NCBI GenBank assembly: GCA_964627755.1
Contig: CAZVIH010000062.1
Span: 1 to 59,878 of the forward strand
DNA from: B10-G9 sp964627755
GTDB lineage: Bacteria; Chloroflexota; Anaerolineae; Anaerolineales; UBA11858
DNA: 59,878 nucleotides
Reading direction: 5' to 3'
Shown here piece by piece: positions 44,811 to 52,698 of the stretch. The position numbers and the translations under genes are program-made. Position 1 is the stretch's first letter. Each line of letters begins with the position of its first letter. The notes under the pieces were generated by a model, which saw nothing but the letters and a program-made list of their open reading frames with translations, was not told the origin of the DNA and searched no databases.

Positions 44811-45479
44811 TTACCTCCCCAACTTTACTGAATTGATCTTGTCACGGAATTTTCTTGCTGTGGCTGCTGGATCGGTTGACTCCCTGATAGCTCGTCCAAT
44901 GATAAAAACCGAGATATCCAATCCCTCAAAGAAGGAAATCATATCCAGTCCAATCCCTCCCGCTACTGAGATCTCAAAACCCATATTGATCAGTTTCTGA
45001 ATGGTATCCCGATCAGTTTTATCCCAGGATCGGGATAGGTTACCTTCGTCCCATCCCCGATGGTAAACCATGCGTTCTACTCCAATCTCGCGCCACTCCT
45101 GAGCCCGGGCAATAATATCGCGGATACCGGTCAGCTCGATGAACATCTCTTTCCCTGGTCGGGAATTGGCTTCTTCCAGAGCAAGTTTGATAGTGTCCAG
45201 TGGAGCTGCACCCAACACAGTCATCCAATCTGCCCCGGCATCAAACGCCATTTTTGCCTCCCCGCCGCCGACATCGGGGGATTTAATATCTGCCAAGATC
45301 AATTTATCAGGGCATAGCTCCCGAACAATTTTTACAGATAACATGCCCGCAGACTTGGACAGCGGTGTACCTATTTCCAATACATCAACTTCGGCTTTGG
45401 CGATCTGAACCATAGCCAAAGCCGGGGCAAGATCAAAATAATCCAAAGCCAATTGAATTAATGGTTGTTTTCTCATCAA
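44811..45479 (-). CDS. UlaD-like 3-keto-L-gulonate-6-phosphate decarboxylase (OMPDC superfamily)
   Basis: 222 residues, a (beta/alpha)8 barrel of the orotidine-monophosphate decarboxylase suprafamily. The Asp-x-Lys-x-x-Asp catalytic motif is ADIKSPD near residue 62, with LEIGTPLSKSAG near 35 and a phosphate-binding GGIGLDMISFF ... VFIIGRAI at the end. MVYHRGWDEGNLSRSW near 137 matches the His/Arg loop of KGPDC enzymes such as UlaD and SgbH more than hexulose-phosphate synthases. The expected reaction gives L-xylulose-5-phosphate and CO2, the substrate of the neighbouring UlaE-like epimerase. Substrate assignment is inference. Confidence 0.8.
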   Translation of the reverse strand: MMRKQPLIQLALDYFDLAPALAMVQIAKAEVDVLEIGTPLSKSAGMLSVKIVRELCPDKLILADIKSPDVGGGEAKMAFDAGADWMTVLGAAPLDTIKLALEEANSRPGKEMFIELTGIRDIIARAQEWREIGVERMVYHRGWDEGNLSRSWDKTDRDTIQKLINMGFEISVAGGIGLDMISFFEGLDISVFIIGRAIRESTDPAATARKFRDKINSVKLGR

Positions 45480-45483
45480 AATA

Positions 45484-46371
45484 TCATGCTCCTTGCCTGA
45501 TTGTTGTATAGTACCTGGCCCACCCTTCTTTCATTTTTTCCCGGATATATATACCGGCATTTTTAACTAACTCTAACGCATTAGAAAATTCTTCGGTCCA
45601 GAGCTCGAGGACTACCGGGGCCTGGAATCCCATTCCAGCAAGTTTTTCGAAAGCATCCACAAAGGGTACTTTTCCTTTGCCGGGGGATACATAACGCAGC
45701 TGCCCGGGTAAAGTGTCTTTAACATGTAAGGCCGCGATATGGCCCTTGACGTAATCCAGCTGGGAGACCACATCCACCCCGGCGAAGATCAAGTTTCCCA
45801 GGTCAGTATAGGTCTGAAACCAGGGAGAATTAAAATAATCCACGTATTCCATCACTCTGGGCAGGGTGTTGATTTGAATATCCCAGTTTTCCAGTGCCAG
45901 CATGATGCCTGCCCCGCTGGCCCATTCAAACCCCAAACCGAGGCTTTCCAGGAATCTGTCTCTGGTTCCCTGGTCTACATCCTGGTAGTAATCTTCCGCC
46001 CCACCCAGCAGGATGGTCCTCACATTAAGATCAATAGCCAAATCAATTGTTTTTTTGAATATATCCAGGGCCCGGGTTCTGGTTTCTGGTGACGCGCTTC
46101 CGAGGGGATACCGCCGGTGAGCACTGAGACTTAAGGATTGAATTTTCACGCCCGTTTTCTCAACCAGGTTCCTGATAGTCTTGCGTTCCTTGACAGACCA
46201 TTCCAGCCGATCAATCCTCTCATCAGTATCATCAATGGATATTTCCAGGAAATCAAAACCTGTCTTATTGGTCTGGATCAATCTTTCTTCCCATGACAGT
46301 GTTTTAGGCAGGGCTTTTTCATACAGCCCCACTGGAATGGCGTCAAGATTACTAACCCAGGTATCTGGCAT
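45484..46371 (-). CDS. UlaE-like L-xylulose/L-ribulose-5-phosphate 3-epimerase
   Basis: 295 residues from the ATG at 46371, close to UlaE (about 284). Xylose-isomerase-like TIM barrel with GLYEKALP near residue 14, DFLEISIDDTDERI near 40, SLSAHRRYPLGS near 77 and HVKDTLPGQLRYVSPGKGKVPF near 225; metal ligands are expected in DFLEIS, LALENWD and VLELWTEE. It would epimerise the decarboxylase product to a pentose phosphate for the pentose-phosphate route. A longer in-frame start at 46515 runs across the promoter and operators and is unlikely. No good Shine-Dalgarno precedes the ATG. It is the first gene of the eight-gene operon. Confidence 0.85.
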   Translation of the reverse strand: MPDTWVSNLDAIPVGLYEKALPKTLSWEERLIQTNKTGFDFLEISIDDTDERIDRLEWSVKERKTIRNLVEKTGVKIQSLSLSAHRRYPLGSASPETRTRALDIFKKTIDLAIDLNVRTILLGGAEDYYQDVDQGTRDRFLESLGLGFEWASGAGIMLALENWDIQINTLPRVMEYVDYFNSPWFQTYTDLGNLIFAGVDVVSQLDYVKGHIAALHVKDTLPGQLRYVSPGKGKVPFVDAFEKLAGMGFQAPVVLELWTEEFSNALELVKNAGIYIREKMKEGWARYYTTIRQGA

Positions 46372-46381
46372 AAGATCAATA

Positions 46382-46393
46382 TCACATACGTGA
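46382..46393 (-). promoter_or_regulatory. Distal operator of the ulaE-like operon
   Basis: TCACATACGTGA, one mismatch from the palindrome TCACATATGTGA, lies in the 5' leader exactly 21 bp from the proximal operator (46403). It is probably bound by the SorC-type regulator encoded at 50887. Confidence 0.65.
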
Positions 46394-46402
46394 GCAATTA
46401 GT

Positions 46403-46414
46403 TCACATGTGTGA
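46403..46414 (-). promoter_or_regulatory. Proximal operator of the ulaE-like operon
   Basis: TCACATGTGTGA, one mismatch from the same palindrome, begins 2 bp downstream of the -10 box and should cover the transcription start. This position is typical of a repressor site. Confidence 0.68.
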
Positions 46415-46416
46415 TG

Positions 46417-46445
46417 ATTATACGCTCGCTGGAAAGTTTTGTCAA
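46417..46445 (-). promoter_or_regulatory. Consensus sigma-A promoter of the ulaE-to-DUF89 operon
   Basis: On the minus strand TTGACA (46445-46440) and TATAAT (46422-46417) are separated by 17 nt, a perfect consensus match. It sits just past the stop of the UroD-like gene and drives the eight-gene run beginning at 46371. Confidence 0.85.
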
Positions 46446-46447
46446 GT

Positions 46448-47611
46448 TTAGAGGGGGTACCCGCCGAATTCCTGTACCGCCTGGCACATGGCGGCCAGAT
46501 TTTCCGGCGGCACATCGGGCTGTACGTTGTGGACAGGCCCCAGGATCAATCCCCCATCTCGTCCCAAGCCCTTGATTACCCGAATTGTTTCTGCTTCTAC
46601 CTGGGCAGGTGTGCCACGTGGAAGGATCTTTTGAGTATCTATTCCCCCGTGAAATACCAGGTCCTTGCCGAATTCTTTTTTAAGGATCTCGATATCCATG
46701 GCGGATGAGCTGGTCTGGATTGGATCTAAAACCTGGATGCCATCTTCAATCAAATCCGCGATAAATGGGCGGACTGCTCCATCTGTATGAAACATGAGTT
46801 TCACTTGTGAGGAACCATAATCATCCAGGGCCTGGCGAGCTGCCTTCCAGCGACGCTGCAATATCGGACGCAGTATATTTTGCCAGATCTCTTGAGAAAA
46901 CAAGGGGCGATCCTGCATGCCGAGATCATCTCCACTAGCTTTAAAGATACTCAGGTATTTTCCTGCTTGTTGAATGCCGGCCAGGTCAAGGGCAATTTGA
47001 ATATCAGCAATTTTATTCATCAATTCGACCGCAAAATCAGGAAATAAAATCAGGTCCATCAACCAGGTTTCATAGCCCCGCAGGAAGGCTGCCTGCTCCA
47101 TGATCGTTCCCCCAAACCGGCCAATGATTGCCAGGTCATTTTCTTCATAGAGCGTTTGGGCCCTTTCCCTCAACCCTTCCGTTCTGCCCTGGTCAAAGGG
47201 GTCAGGCCAGGGATAATCATCCAGGTTAATTTCGTCAGGGTGAATTTTTTCCAAGGGGGAGTAACTGACTTCTAGCAAAAAGGCGCCTTCTCCCAGATCC
47301 ACCCGGGTGCGGCCGACTCCCCATTCATCAAAAATTGTACCGTCCGGGGTAGGCAGCGGGGTAATATCTCGTCCCGGACCAGCCAGCTTAAGTGAAGTTG
47401 TGTCAAAACCCAGGATTTGCAGCAGATCGATCCCCGGGTTCACTTCGCCAAACCGATTTGGGTGCAATTCATCATCCGGGGGCAATCCAAGAAATTCACG
47501 CAGCCGGATATAGGGGATTTCTGTGATTGTCATGCTTAAAGGCACCCGGTCAGGTTCCCTATGATTCAAAGCGGTTTCAATCCTCAGACGAGAAGTCCAT
47601 GGCCGGCTCAA
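46448..47611 (-). CDS. Uroporphyrinogen decarboxylase/MtaA-family protein
   Basis: 387 residues. It opens with RLRIETALNHREPDRVPLSM, the hallmark start of the UroD/cobalamin methyltransferase family, and has ...MFHTDGAVRPFIADLIEDG near residue 270, and VLDPIQ, FHGGIDTQKILPRGTPAQVEAE near 325, as in MtaA/CmuA-like proteins. These bind porphyrinogens or corrinoid/coenzyme M; many catabolic-locus members lack a known reaction. The start is a TTG at 47611 preceded by GGAGAAG at 9-11 nt. It lies upstream of the ulaE promoter on the same strand. Confidence 0.78.
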   Translation of the reverse strand: MSRPWTSRLRIETALNHREPDRVPLSMTITEIPYIRLREFLGLPPDDELHPNRFGEVNPGIDLLQILGFDTTSLKLAGPGRDITPLPTPDGTIFDEWGVGRTRVDLGEGAFLLEVSYSPLEKIHPDEINLDDYPWPDPFDQGRTEGLRERAQTLYEENDLAIIGRFGGTIMEQAAFLRGYETWLMDLILFPDFAVELMNKIADIQIALDLAGIQQAGKYLSIFKASGDDLGMQDRPLFSQEIWQNILRPILQRRWKAARQALDDYGSSQVKLMFHTDGAVRPFIADLIEDGIQVLDPIQTSSSAMDIEILKKEFGKDLVFHGGIDTQKILPRGTPAQVEAETIRVIKGLGRDGGLILGPVHNVQPDVPPENLAAMCQAVQEFGGYPL

Positions 47612-47655
47612 GTTTGATTCTTCTCCATTAGGTAAAGGTTCCCCGCAGCTTGAGG

Positions 47656-48171
47656 TTATTCCGATTCAGTCTTTTTTTTATTTTTTTCAGGGGATGATGA
47701 GAGTTTGGATTCCAACTTTGCAGCGCGTTCTCGTTCTATCAGTTGCCTGGACATAGGTGTCATTCGTCGGATATTTTCCCCCTTTAAAAGCTTAAGCGCC
47801 GAATCGACAATTTCTTTGTCATCGAAGTACATTTGCAGGGTTTCATTTGACATTCGTTTAGGCAGTAATGCGCCTAATCGGGCAAGGAAGGGGAATGGTG
47901 ACTGTTTAACAGCCCTCTCCCAGGGGATTTGAAGGGTATCACGAACTCGTTTATTGGTCGATTTACGGCTGAGGTTCTCATCCAGGTGCACTTCTTTAGC
48001 TACTTCAATGATCAGAAAGCGATATGCGCGCACCATATTATTCCATGCAAGCAGCATAAAAAGACCATAGGTTACAATGACGGAATTAAACACACAGGCA
48101 TTGGCTTCATAAAAATATAGGATTTGGCGACCAAAATCGCCCAGCATCGCTTCAACAAATGAGCGGATCAT
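47656..48171 (-). CDS. Hypothetical protein with one N-terminal membrane segment
   Basis: 171 residues, family not recognised. A membrane segment lies near residues 28-45 (FNSVIVTYGLFMLLAWNNM); the remaining ~120 residues are basic and soluble, ending in a lysine/serine-rich tail. It lies 44 nt upstream of the UroD-like gene on the same strand and after the terminator following EIIC. The only functional clue is its place in the PTS locus. Confidence 0.6.
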   Translation of the reverse strand: MIRSFVEAMLGDFGRQILYFYEANACVFNSVIVTYGLFMLLAWNNMVRAYRFLIIEVAKEVHLDENLSRKSTNKRVRDTLQIPWERAVKQSPFPFLARLGALLPKRMSNETLQMYFDDKEIVDSALKLLKGENIRRMTPMSRQLIERERAAKLESKLSSSPEKNKKKTESE

Positions 48172-48247
48172 TAAAGTGGCATCTCCTCGTATAACACTTA
48201 GTCAAGTAACTTTTTATAAAACAGATTCGCAATTCTCAACAAAGACG

Positions 48248-48277
48248 GGGGTATGCACTTGGTACTGTGCATACCCC
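48248..48277 (-). terminator. Terminator after the EIIC gene
   Basis: GGGGTATGCAC (48248-48258) pairs exactly with GTGCATACCCC (48267-48277) around an 8-nt loop. On the minus strand the tail is CGTCTTTGTTG, a weak U tract. It probably ends the EIIA-EIIB-EIIC transcript. Confidence 0.55.
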
Positions 48278-48333
48278 TATCATTTGGTTAGTTTGATTTG
48301 CTCCTGGTGAAATTCAGGGGCAACTGCTTAGGA

Positions 48334-49725
48334 TTATTTGGTGGCACCAGCGGCCATTTCCCAGGCTTTGCTGTTTTTCTTGTAGAAGTACCAGAATACA
48401 GCCATCACCACGGTGAAGATCGCCAGCCCAATCCATTTCAGCGCGCCTCCGAGGACCATGAAGACCCACGGGATCCAGATGAACCCATCACCAACACTGG
48501 AGATCAAGGCAGCATCTGCGGGCATTTCAAATCCAGCGGCTGCAGCAGCCTCGGTCATCAACGGAGCCATTGCGTTTCCAATGTAGAAGCCGACGATGAT
48601 GATTAGCGTACCGATAATCACCATGCGGACGATATTGCCTTTAGTGATTGGTCCAGTTAGAGCGATCACAAAGGGGAATATAGCCAGGTCGGCAAACAGC
48701 AGCATCCGGTTTCCGGGCAAAATCACTGAGAGCAAAATTGCAATCGGGACCAAAATCAATGACGCAGAAATCACTGAAGGATGACCAATCAAGATTGCTG
48801 AGTCCAGGCCGATGTAAACTTCGCGATCTGAAGCGCGTTTCTGCATAAACTCCCGGGCAGATTCCGAGATCGGGATCAGGCCTTCCATCAAAATGGAGAC
48901 CATGCGAGGCAGCAGGACCATAACCGCGGCCAGCTGTACACCCAAGAGCAGTATGTTGGCAGTCGCAGTCAGCGCATCGGTTGCGAATTGACCAAAATAG
49001 GCAATCAAGCCGAGCACAACGCCAATGACCAATCCCATCACCATCGGGTCACCGAACGTGGGGCCGAGAGCCTTTTCAATTCCTTCCGAATCGGCGTCAA
49101 GATCCTTCAATCCGGGGATCTTGTCAAGGAGCAGGTTAATCGGAATGGCGAAGGCAACATAGGCAGTTGACGTACCATGGGGTATAGAAATTCCAGGAAG
49201 ATTGTAGAACTCCTGAACTGCGGGAGCTGTCCAGTCTGCAAAGAAGAGCATAAGGGCAGCGGCTACAGCGGAAGAGGCAATCCCCAAAGCCAGATCACCT
49301 GTTGCTGCATACACCAGAGAACCGGCAAACGCGAAGTGCCAAAAGTTCCAGATGTCCACATTAAGAGTTTTGGTTGCGCGGACCACCAGCAAGATCACGT
49401 TGACAAGCAGTGCAACTGGAATGACCCAGAGTCCAACGTCAGATCCAAAGGCAATCGCGGCAGCGGATGGCCAGCCCACATCGACTATATCCCGGGTTAT
49501 TCCTGTGTTGGTCACAATGGCCTGGGAGACACCAGTCAGAGCGCCCCACAACAAGCCAATCACCAGGTTAATACCGATGAAGGCCACACCGATTATAACG
49601 GCAGAACGGAATGCTCGCCCAACTTTAGTACCTAAAGCAACTGCAAATATAAAGATAAAAACAGGTAGCAATACCGTTGAGCCTAAGGTATCTATTAGGG
49701 CTTTTAACCCTGTGAGAAAATCCAT
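48334..49725 (-). CDS. PTS EIIC, galactitol (GatC) family membrane permease
   Basis: 463 residues with about ten hydrophobic segments. Matches to the GatC family as I know it include DVGWP near residue 83, NVDIWNFWHFAFAGSLVYAATG near 125, ISIPHGTSTAYV near 182 and SAILIGHPSVISASL near 300. It takes up its substrate together with EIIA and EIIB, phosphorylating it on entry. The GatC family transports galactitol and other polyols and is distinct from the UlaA (ascorbate) family, although the lower-pathway enzymes here are Ula-like. GGAGG lies 8 nt upstream of the ATG. Confidence 0.88.
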   Translation of the reverse strand: MDFLTGLKALIDTLGSTVLLPVFIFIFAVALGTKVGRAFRSAVIIGVAFIGINLVIGLLWGALTGVSQAIVTNTGITRDIVDVGWPSAAAIAFGSDVGLWVIPVALLVNVILLVVRATKTLNVDIWNFWHFAFAGSLVYAATGDLALGIASSAVAAALMLFFADWTAPAVQEFYNLPGISIPHGTSTAYVAFAIPINLLLDKIPGLKDLDADSEGIEKALGPTFGDPMVMGLVIGVVLGLIAYFGQFATDALTATANILLLGVQLAAVMVLLPRMVSILMEGLIPISESAREFMQKRASDREVYIGLDSAILIGHPSVISASLILVPIAILLSVILPGNRMLLFADLAIFPFVIALTGPITKGNIVRMVIIGTLIIIVGFYIGNAMAPLMTEAAAAAGFEMPADAALISSVGDGFIWIPWVFMVLGGALKWIGLAIFTVVMAVFWYFYKKNSKAWEMAAGATK

Positions 49726-49851
49726 CTCATTACCTCCTTAAAACAAAAACTGTACAAAAAAATGATTAGGGTCAAAGTTAACTTAATATTATTTTCCGAT
49801 CTCACCTCCTTTTAAATTCTCAGAAGTTTTCCCACACCGCAGATAAATGTC

Positions 49852-50136
49852 TCAGTCCTTCAATAATTCCAGGATTTCTTCTATTAATTTGTCTTTTCCC
49901 ATTCCAGTTAAGAAAGGCAACCCATTTAATACAGGAATTCCAGGATCAAAACGCATTTGGGTTGTGCTGACAATCAAATCTGCTCCCTGGCTAATATAAC
50001 CTTGGAGTTCGGCAGACTTACATTGTTTGGTTACAACTGCTATTCCGGCTTTTTTGCACGCTTCTTCAATTGCCTTGGCTGCAACAGTAGAAGTTGCGAC
50101 TGCCGTACCACAGGAAACAATCACTGTTTTTGTCAT
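49852..50136 (-). CDS. PTS EIIB, galactitol (GatB) type
   Basis: 94 residues. The phosphorylated cysteine is Cys9 in VIVSCGTAVATSTVAA, the GatB-type P-loop. The C terminus GLPFLTGMGKDKLIEEIL matches the family ending. It takes phosphate from EIIA and gives it to the incoming sugar on EIIC. AGAGGA lies 6 nt before the ATG. The 126-nt gap to the EIIC gene contains a second strong Shine-Dalgarno at 49801-49816 with no start codon after it. Confidence 0.9.
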   Translation of the reverse strand: MTKTVIVSCGTAVATSTVAAKAIEEACKKAGIAVVTKQCKSAELQGYISQGADLIVSTTQMRFDPGIPVLNGLPFLTGMGKDKLIEEILELLKD

Positions 50137-50190
50137 AACTAATCCTCTTCGCTAATCTGCTTATAAATTAACTTTACTACCAAAAATATT

Positions 50191-50646
50191 TCAGGGTAAT
50201 GACTTAAAAATTTCAGCGACAGTTTGTGCTTTGACTATCTTTTCAATAATCTCTGGTGATTGAAGAAGACCCGCGACACTTTGAAGCATCTCTACCTGGG
50301 ACTTTGGTTTATCGAGGGCTAGCATAATCACCAATTGGCAAGGAACATCTACCTGGTTTTCAACCATATTCTTAAACACCACAGGATACCTTAAAGTTGC
50401 GAGCCCCAAGGCTGACTTATTCACATATTCAATATCCACATGAGGAATCGCTGCGTTGTAAATTCCCCCCAATGGCAATCCCGTGGGCATATTCATCTCT
50501 CGTTCCAGTGCTGCCTCGACAAAATTTTCCTTCACGTAACCCAATTCGCGCAAGCGACCTCCCAGGGCCCGGATGACTTCTTCGGAAGTGGAGGCTTCCA
50601 GTCCAAGTATGACTGCTTCTTCGCTTAGATAATCCTTTACTTTCAT
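50191..50646 (-). CDS. PTS EIIA, fructose/galactitol (GatA) type
   Basis: 151 residues from the chosen ATG, matching GatA (about 150). The phosphorylated histidine is H69 in NAAIPHVDIEYV. It accepts phosphate from HPr. A longer frame to 50697 starts with TTG and has no ribosome site; AAGGA lies about 11 nt before the ATG at 50646. It is the first gene of the EIIA-EIIB-EIIC operon. The promoter and two palindromic operators lie upstream at 50773-50835, shared with the divergent SorC gene. Confidence 0.88.
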   Translation of the reverse strand: MKVKDYLSEEAVILGLEASTSEEVIRALGGRLRELGYVKENFVEAALEREMNMPTGLPLGGIYNAAIPHVDIEYVNKSALGLATLRYPVVFKNMVENQVDVPCQLVIMLALDKPKSQVEMLQSVAGLLQSPEIIEKIVKAQTVAEIFKSLP

Positions 50647-50772
50647 CCCTCGGTTATTCCTTTCATAAACCCCTGAAGGCTCTCTGGGCTTGAACAATAA
50701 ATGTATCCAATTCTACCTAAATATTATACGGCAAATTACTATGGTTCAGTCAATATAAACAGGCAGACAGGC

Positions 50773-50784
50773 TGCCATATGTGA
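50773..50784 (-). promoter_or_regulatory. Distal operator of the PTS operon
   Basis: TGCCATATGTGA matches the TCACATATGTGA palindrome at 10 of 12 positions and begins 21 bp from the perfect site at 50794, the same spacing as before the ulaE-like gene. Confidence 0.55.
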
Positions 50785-50793
50785 ATCCATTAA

Positions 50794-50805
50794 TCACATA
50801 TGTGA
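50794..50805. promoter_or_regulatory. Perfect palindromic operator between EIIA and the SorC regulator
   Basis: TCACATATGTGA, extended to the perfect 14-bp palindrome ATCACATATGTGAT (50793-50806), lies 1 bp downstream of the minus-strand -10 box. Its right edge touches a plus-strand TATAAT (50806-50811). Binding here could repress both divergent promoters, giving autoregulation of the SorC-type regulator. Confidence 0.72.
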
Positions 50806-50806
50806 T

Positions 50807-50835
50807 ATAATACAATTTTGAAAAACTTTTGTCAA
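50807..50835 (-). promoter_or_regulatory. Sigma-A promoter of the PTS EIIA-EIIB-EIIC operon
   Basis: On the minus strand TTGACA (50835-50830) and TATTAT (50812-50807; 5 of 6 matches) are separated by 17 nt. The arrangement promoter, then operator directly after the -10 box, then second operator 21 bp farther, duplicates that before the ulaE-like gene. Confidence 0.75.
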
Positions 50836-50886
50836 TGGAAGATGGTAACTAATTAGTAATAATAATCCATACCTGGGTGACCTTAA

Positions 50887-51870
50887 ATGGCAAATAATAC
50901 CGATCGTGATGAAATTCTGGCATTTGTAGCAGAAAAATATTTTTTAGAAGATCATAAACAAACTGAAATAGCTGAGATGATTGGGCTGACCCGGTCAGCA
51001 GTTTCCCGCATGTTAACCGAGGCCCGGGAAAAAGGGATCGTTGAGATCATTATCCACCATCCTTTTAAGTACAATACCGCCTTGCAAGAACAGCTTAAAG
51101 GGCAGCTGGGGCTAAAATATGTCTCTGTTGTGGATTTTAGCAAGCAGCCAAACTATACTACCCTCAAAAAACAACTGGGAAAAGCAGCCGCCAGGTTATT
51201 AACAACCCTGATTAAACCTGGTTATCAAATTGGTATTGCTTGGGGGACAACTGTCCAGGCAACTATTGAAGCCTTTGAGGTCACTCACATCCCAAATACA
51301 AAAGTGGTCCAGCTGGTTGGTGTGCTGGGTTCCACCCGTCATTCATACAGTGCCCAAACCCTGGTTGAGAGATTGGCTGACTTAATTGACGGTGAGGGAA
51401 TGTATCTCTATGCCCCCTTTATTGTTGAAAACGAAAAAACTGCCGCGTCGCTGCTGGAAGACACATCTGTAGTTCAGGCTTTCTCTCGTGGCAAACAATC
51501 AAATATTGCCCTGGTCGGAATTGGTACAACCAAACCTGATTACTGCAGCCTCTTAGAAGGAAAACATATTTCACGTCAGGAATTAGCAGCCATTCAATCT
51601 GCCGAAGCTGTCGGAGATGTTTGCGGCTTATATTTTAAAATTGACGGCTCGTTGGCTCCAGTAGATTTTCATAAGCGCCGAATAGGAATATCCTACAAGG
51701 ACTTAAAAACCATCAACACACGCCTGGCCATAGCCGGCAATCCCGAAAAAGCGGAAGCGGTATTTGGCGCTATCTGCGGGGGATTTATCAATGCCCTGGT
51801 AACAGATAATCTGACAGCCAATCGTGTTTTGGAGTTAGCCCGGATTCACTGCCAAAAAACAGTGAAATGA
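50887..51870 (+). CDS. SorC/DeoR-type sugar-binding transcriptional regulator
   Basis: 327 residues. The N-terminal helix-turn-helix is in KQTEIAEMIGLTRSAVSRMLTEAREKGIVEI split around residues 22-53. The effector domain of the SorC type follows, with GIAWGTTVQATIEAF near 120, VQLVGVLGST near 145, LVGIGTTKP near 217 and CGGFINALVTDNLTANRVLEL near the end. Such proteins bind phosphorylated sugars. It is divergent from the PTS operon and heads a run with the HAD, SurE-like and cupin genes (spacing 13, 2 and 0 nt). Palindromic TCACAT-ATGTGA operators at 50773-50805 and 46382-46414 are its likely targets. Confidence 0.9.
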   Translation: MANNTDRDEILAFVAEKYFLEDHKQTEIAEMIGLTRSAVSRMLTEAREKGIVEIIIHHPFKYNTALQEQLKGQLGLKYVSVVDFSKQPNYTTLKKQLGKAAARLLTTLIKPGYQIGIAWGTTVQATIEAFEVTHIPNTKVVQLVGVLGSTRHSYSAQTLVERLADLIDGEGMYLYAPFIVENEKTAASLLEDTSVVQAFSRGKQSNIALVGIGTTKPDYCSLLEGKHISRQELAAIQSAEAVGDVCGLYFKIDGSLAPVDFHKRRIGISYKDLKTINTRLAIAGNPEKAEAVFGAICGGFINALVTDNLTANRVLELARIHCQKTVK

Positions 51871-51883
51871 TCCAAAAGGAAAA

Positions 51884-52696
51884 ATGATGAAATTAAAGAA
51901 ATACAAAACCATACTGCTGGATGGCGACGGAGTCTTGTGGAAATCAGATGATCCCATTCCTGGGATAAACCCCTTTTTTGATTTGTTGGCTAAAAACGGC
52001 GTCCAGTGGGCTTTATTAACCAATAATAATACACGCACGGCTCAAAACTATATCGATAAGCTGGGCAAATTTGGTATACCGGCTGGTAAAAATTCAGTTT
52101 TCACCAGCTCCACCGTCACAGCGGATTATCTGCTAAACAAATACGGCCCGGATGCAAATCTGCACGTAGTCGGCATGGATGGACTGACAACAACACTCAA
52201 AGAAGCGGGGTTTAAATTTACCAGTGGTGAGCAGCGGCCAGAGAATGGCGTTGACGCAGTTGTAGCGGGGATGGACCGCGAGATCAATCTATTAAAGATC
52301 ACAATTGCAATGAGATTAATCATCGGAGGCGCAGATTTTATAGCCACCAACACCGACGGTTCTTTTCCTACACCGGAAGGAATCAATCCCGGAACCGGCA
52401 TGGTTATCGGCGCTCTTCATTATGCTTCCGGGATTGAACCATATGTGGTTGGTAAACCTCAACCGGCAATTTTTACAACGGCATTAAATGCTCTTGGCTC
52501 TCTCCCTGAAGAAACTTTGATGGTCGGCGATCGGCTGGAAACGGACATACTGGGAGGAAACAAAATGGGCATTCAAACCGCAGCAGTTCTCACTGGTGTG
52601 ACCTCGAGGGAAGAAATCAGCCGGCTGGATATTAAACCCGATTTTATCTTTGAGGATATCTCTGCCCTTTGTGAGGCTTTGAAAAAGGTCTATTAA
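51884..52696 (+). CDS. HAD-IIA (NagD-like) sugar/nucleotide phosphatase
   Basis: 270 residues, the usual length. Motif I is LLDGDGVLW near residue 13, motif II LLTNNNTRTAQN near 46, motif III VVGKPQPA near 186 and motif IV MVGDRLETD near 212, all intact. It hydrolyses small phosphate esters; substrate not known. AGGA lies just before two tandem ATG codons (51884 and 51887). As part of the SorC-regulator transcript it may dephosphorylate excess pathway intermediates. The pseudogene at 29389 is a decayed relative. Confidence 0.87.
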   Translation: MMKLKKYKTILLDGDGVLWKSDDPIPGINPFFDLLAKNGVQWALLTNNNTRTAQNYIDKLGKFGIPAGKNSVFTSSTVTADYLLNKYGPDANLHVVGMDGLTTTLKEAGFKFTSGEQRPENGVDAVVAGMDREINLLKITIAMRLIIGGADFIATNTDGSFPTPEGINPGTGMVIGALHYASGIEPYVVGKPQPAIFTTALNALGSLPEETLMVGDRLETDILGGNKMGIQTAAVLTGVTSREEISRLDIKPDFIFEDISALCEALKKVY

Positions 52697-52698
52697 TC

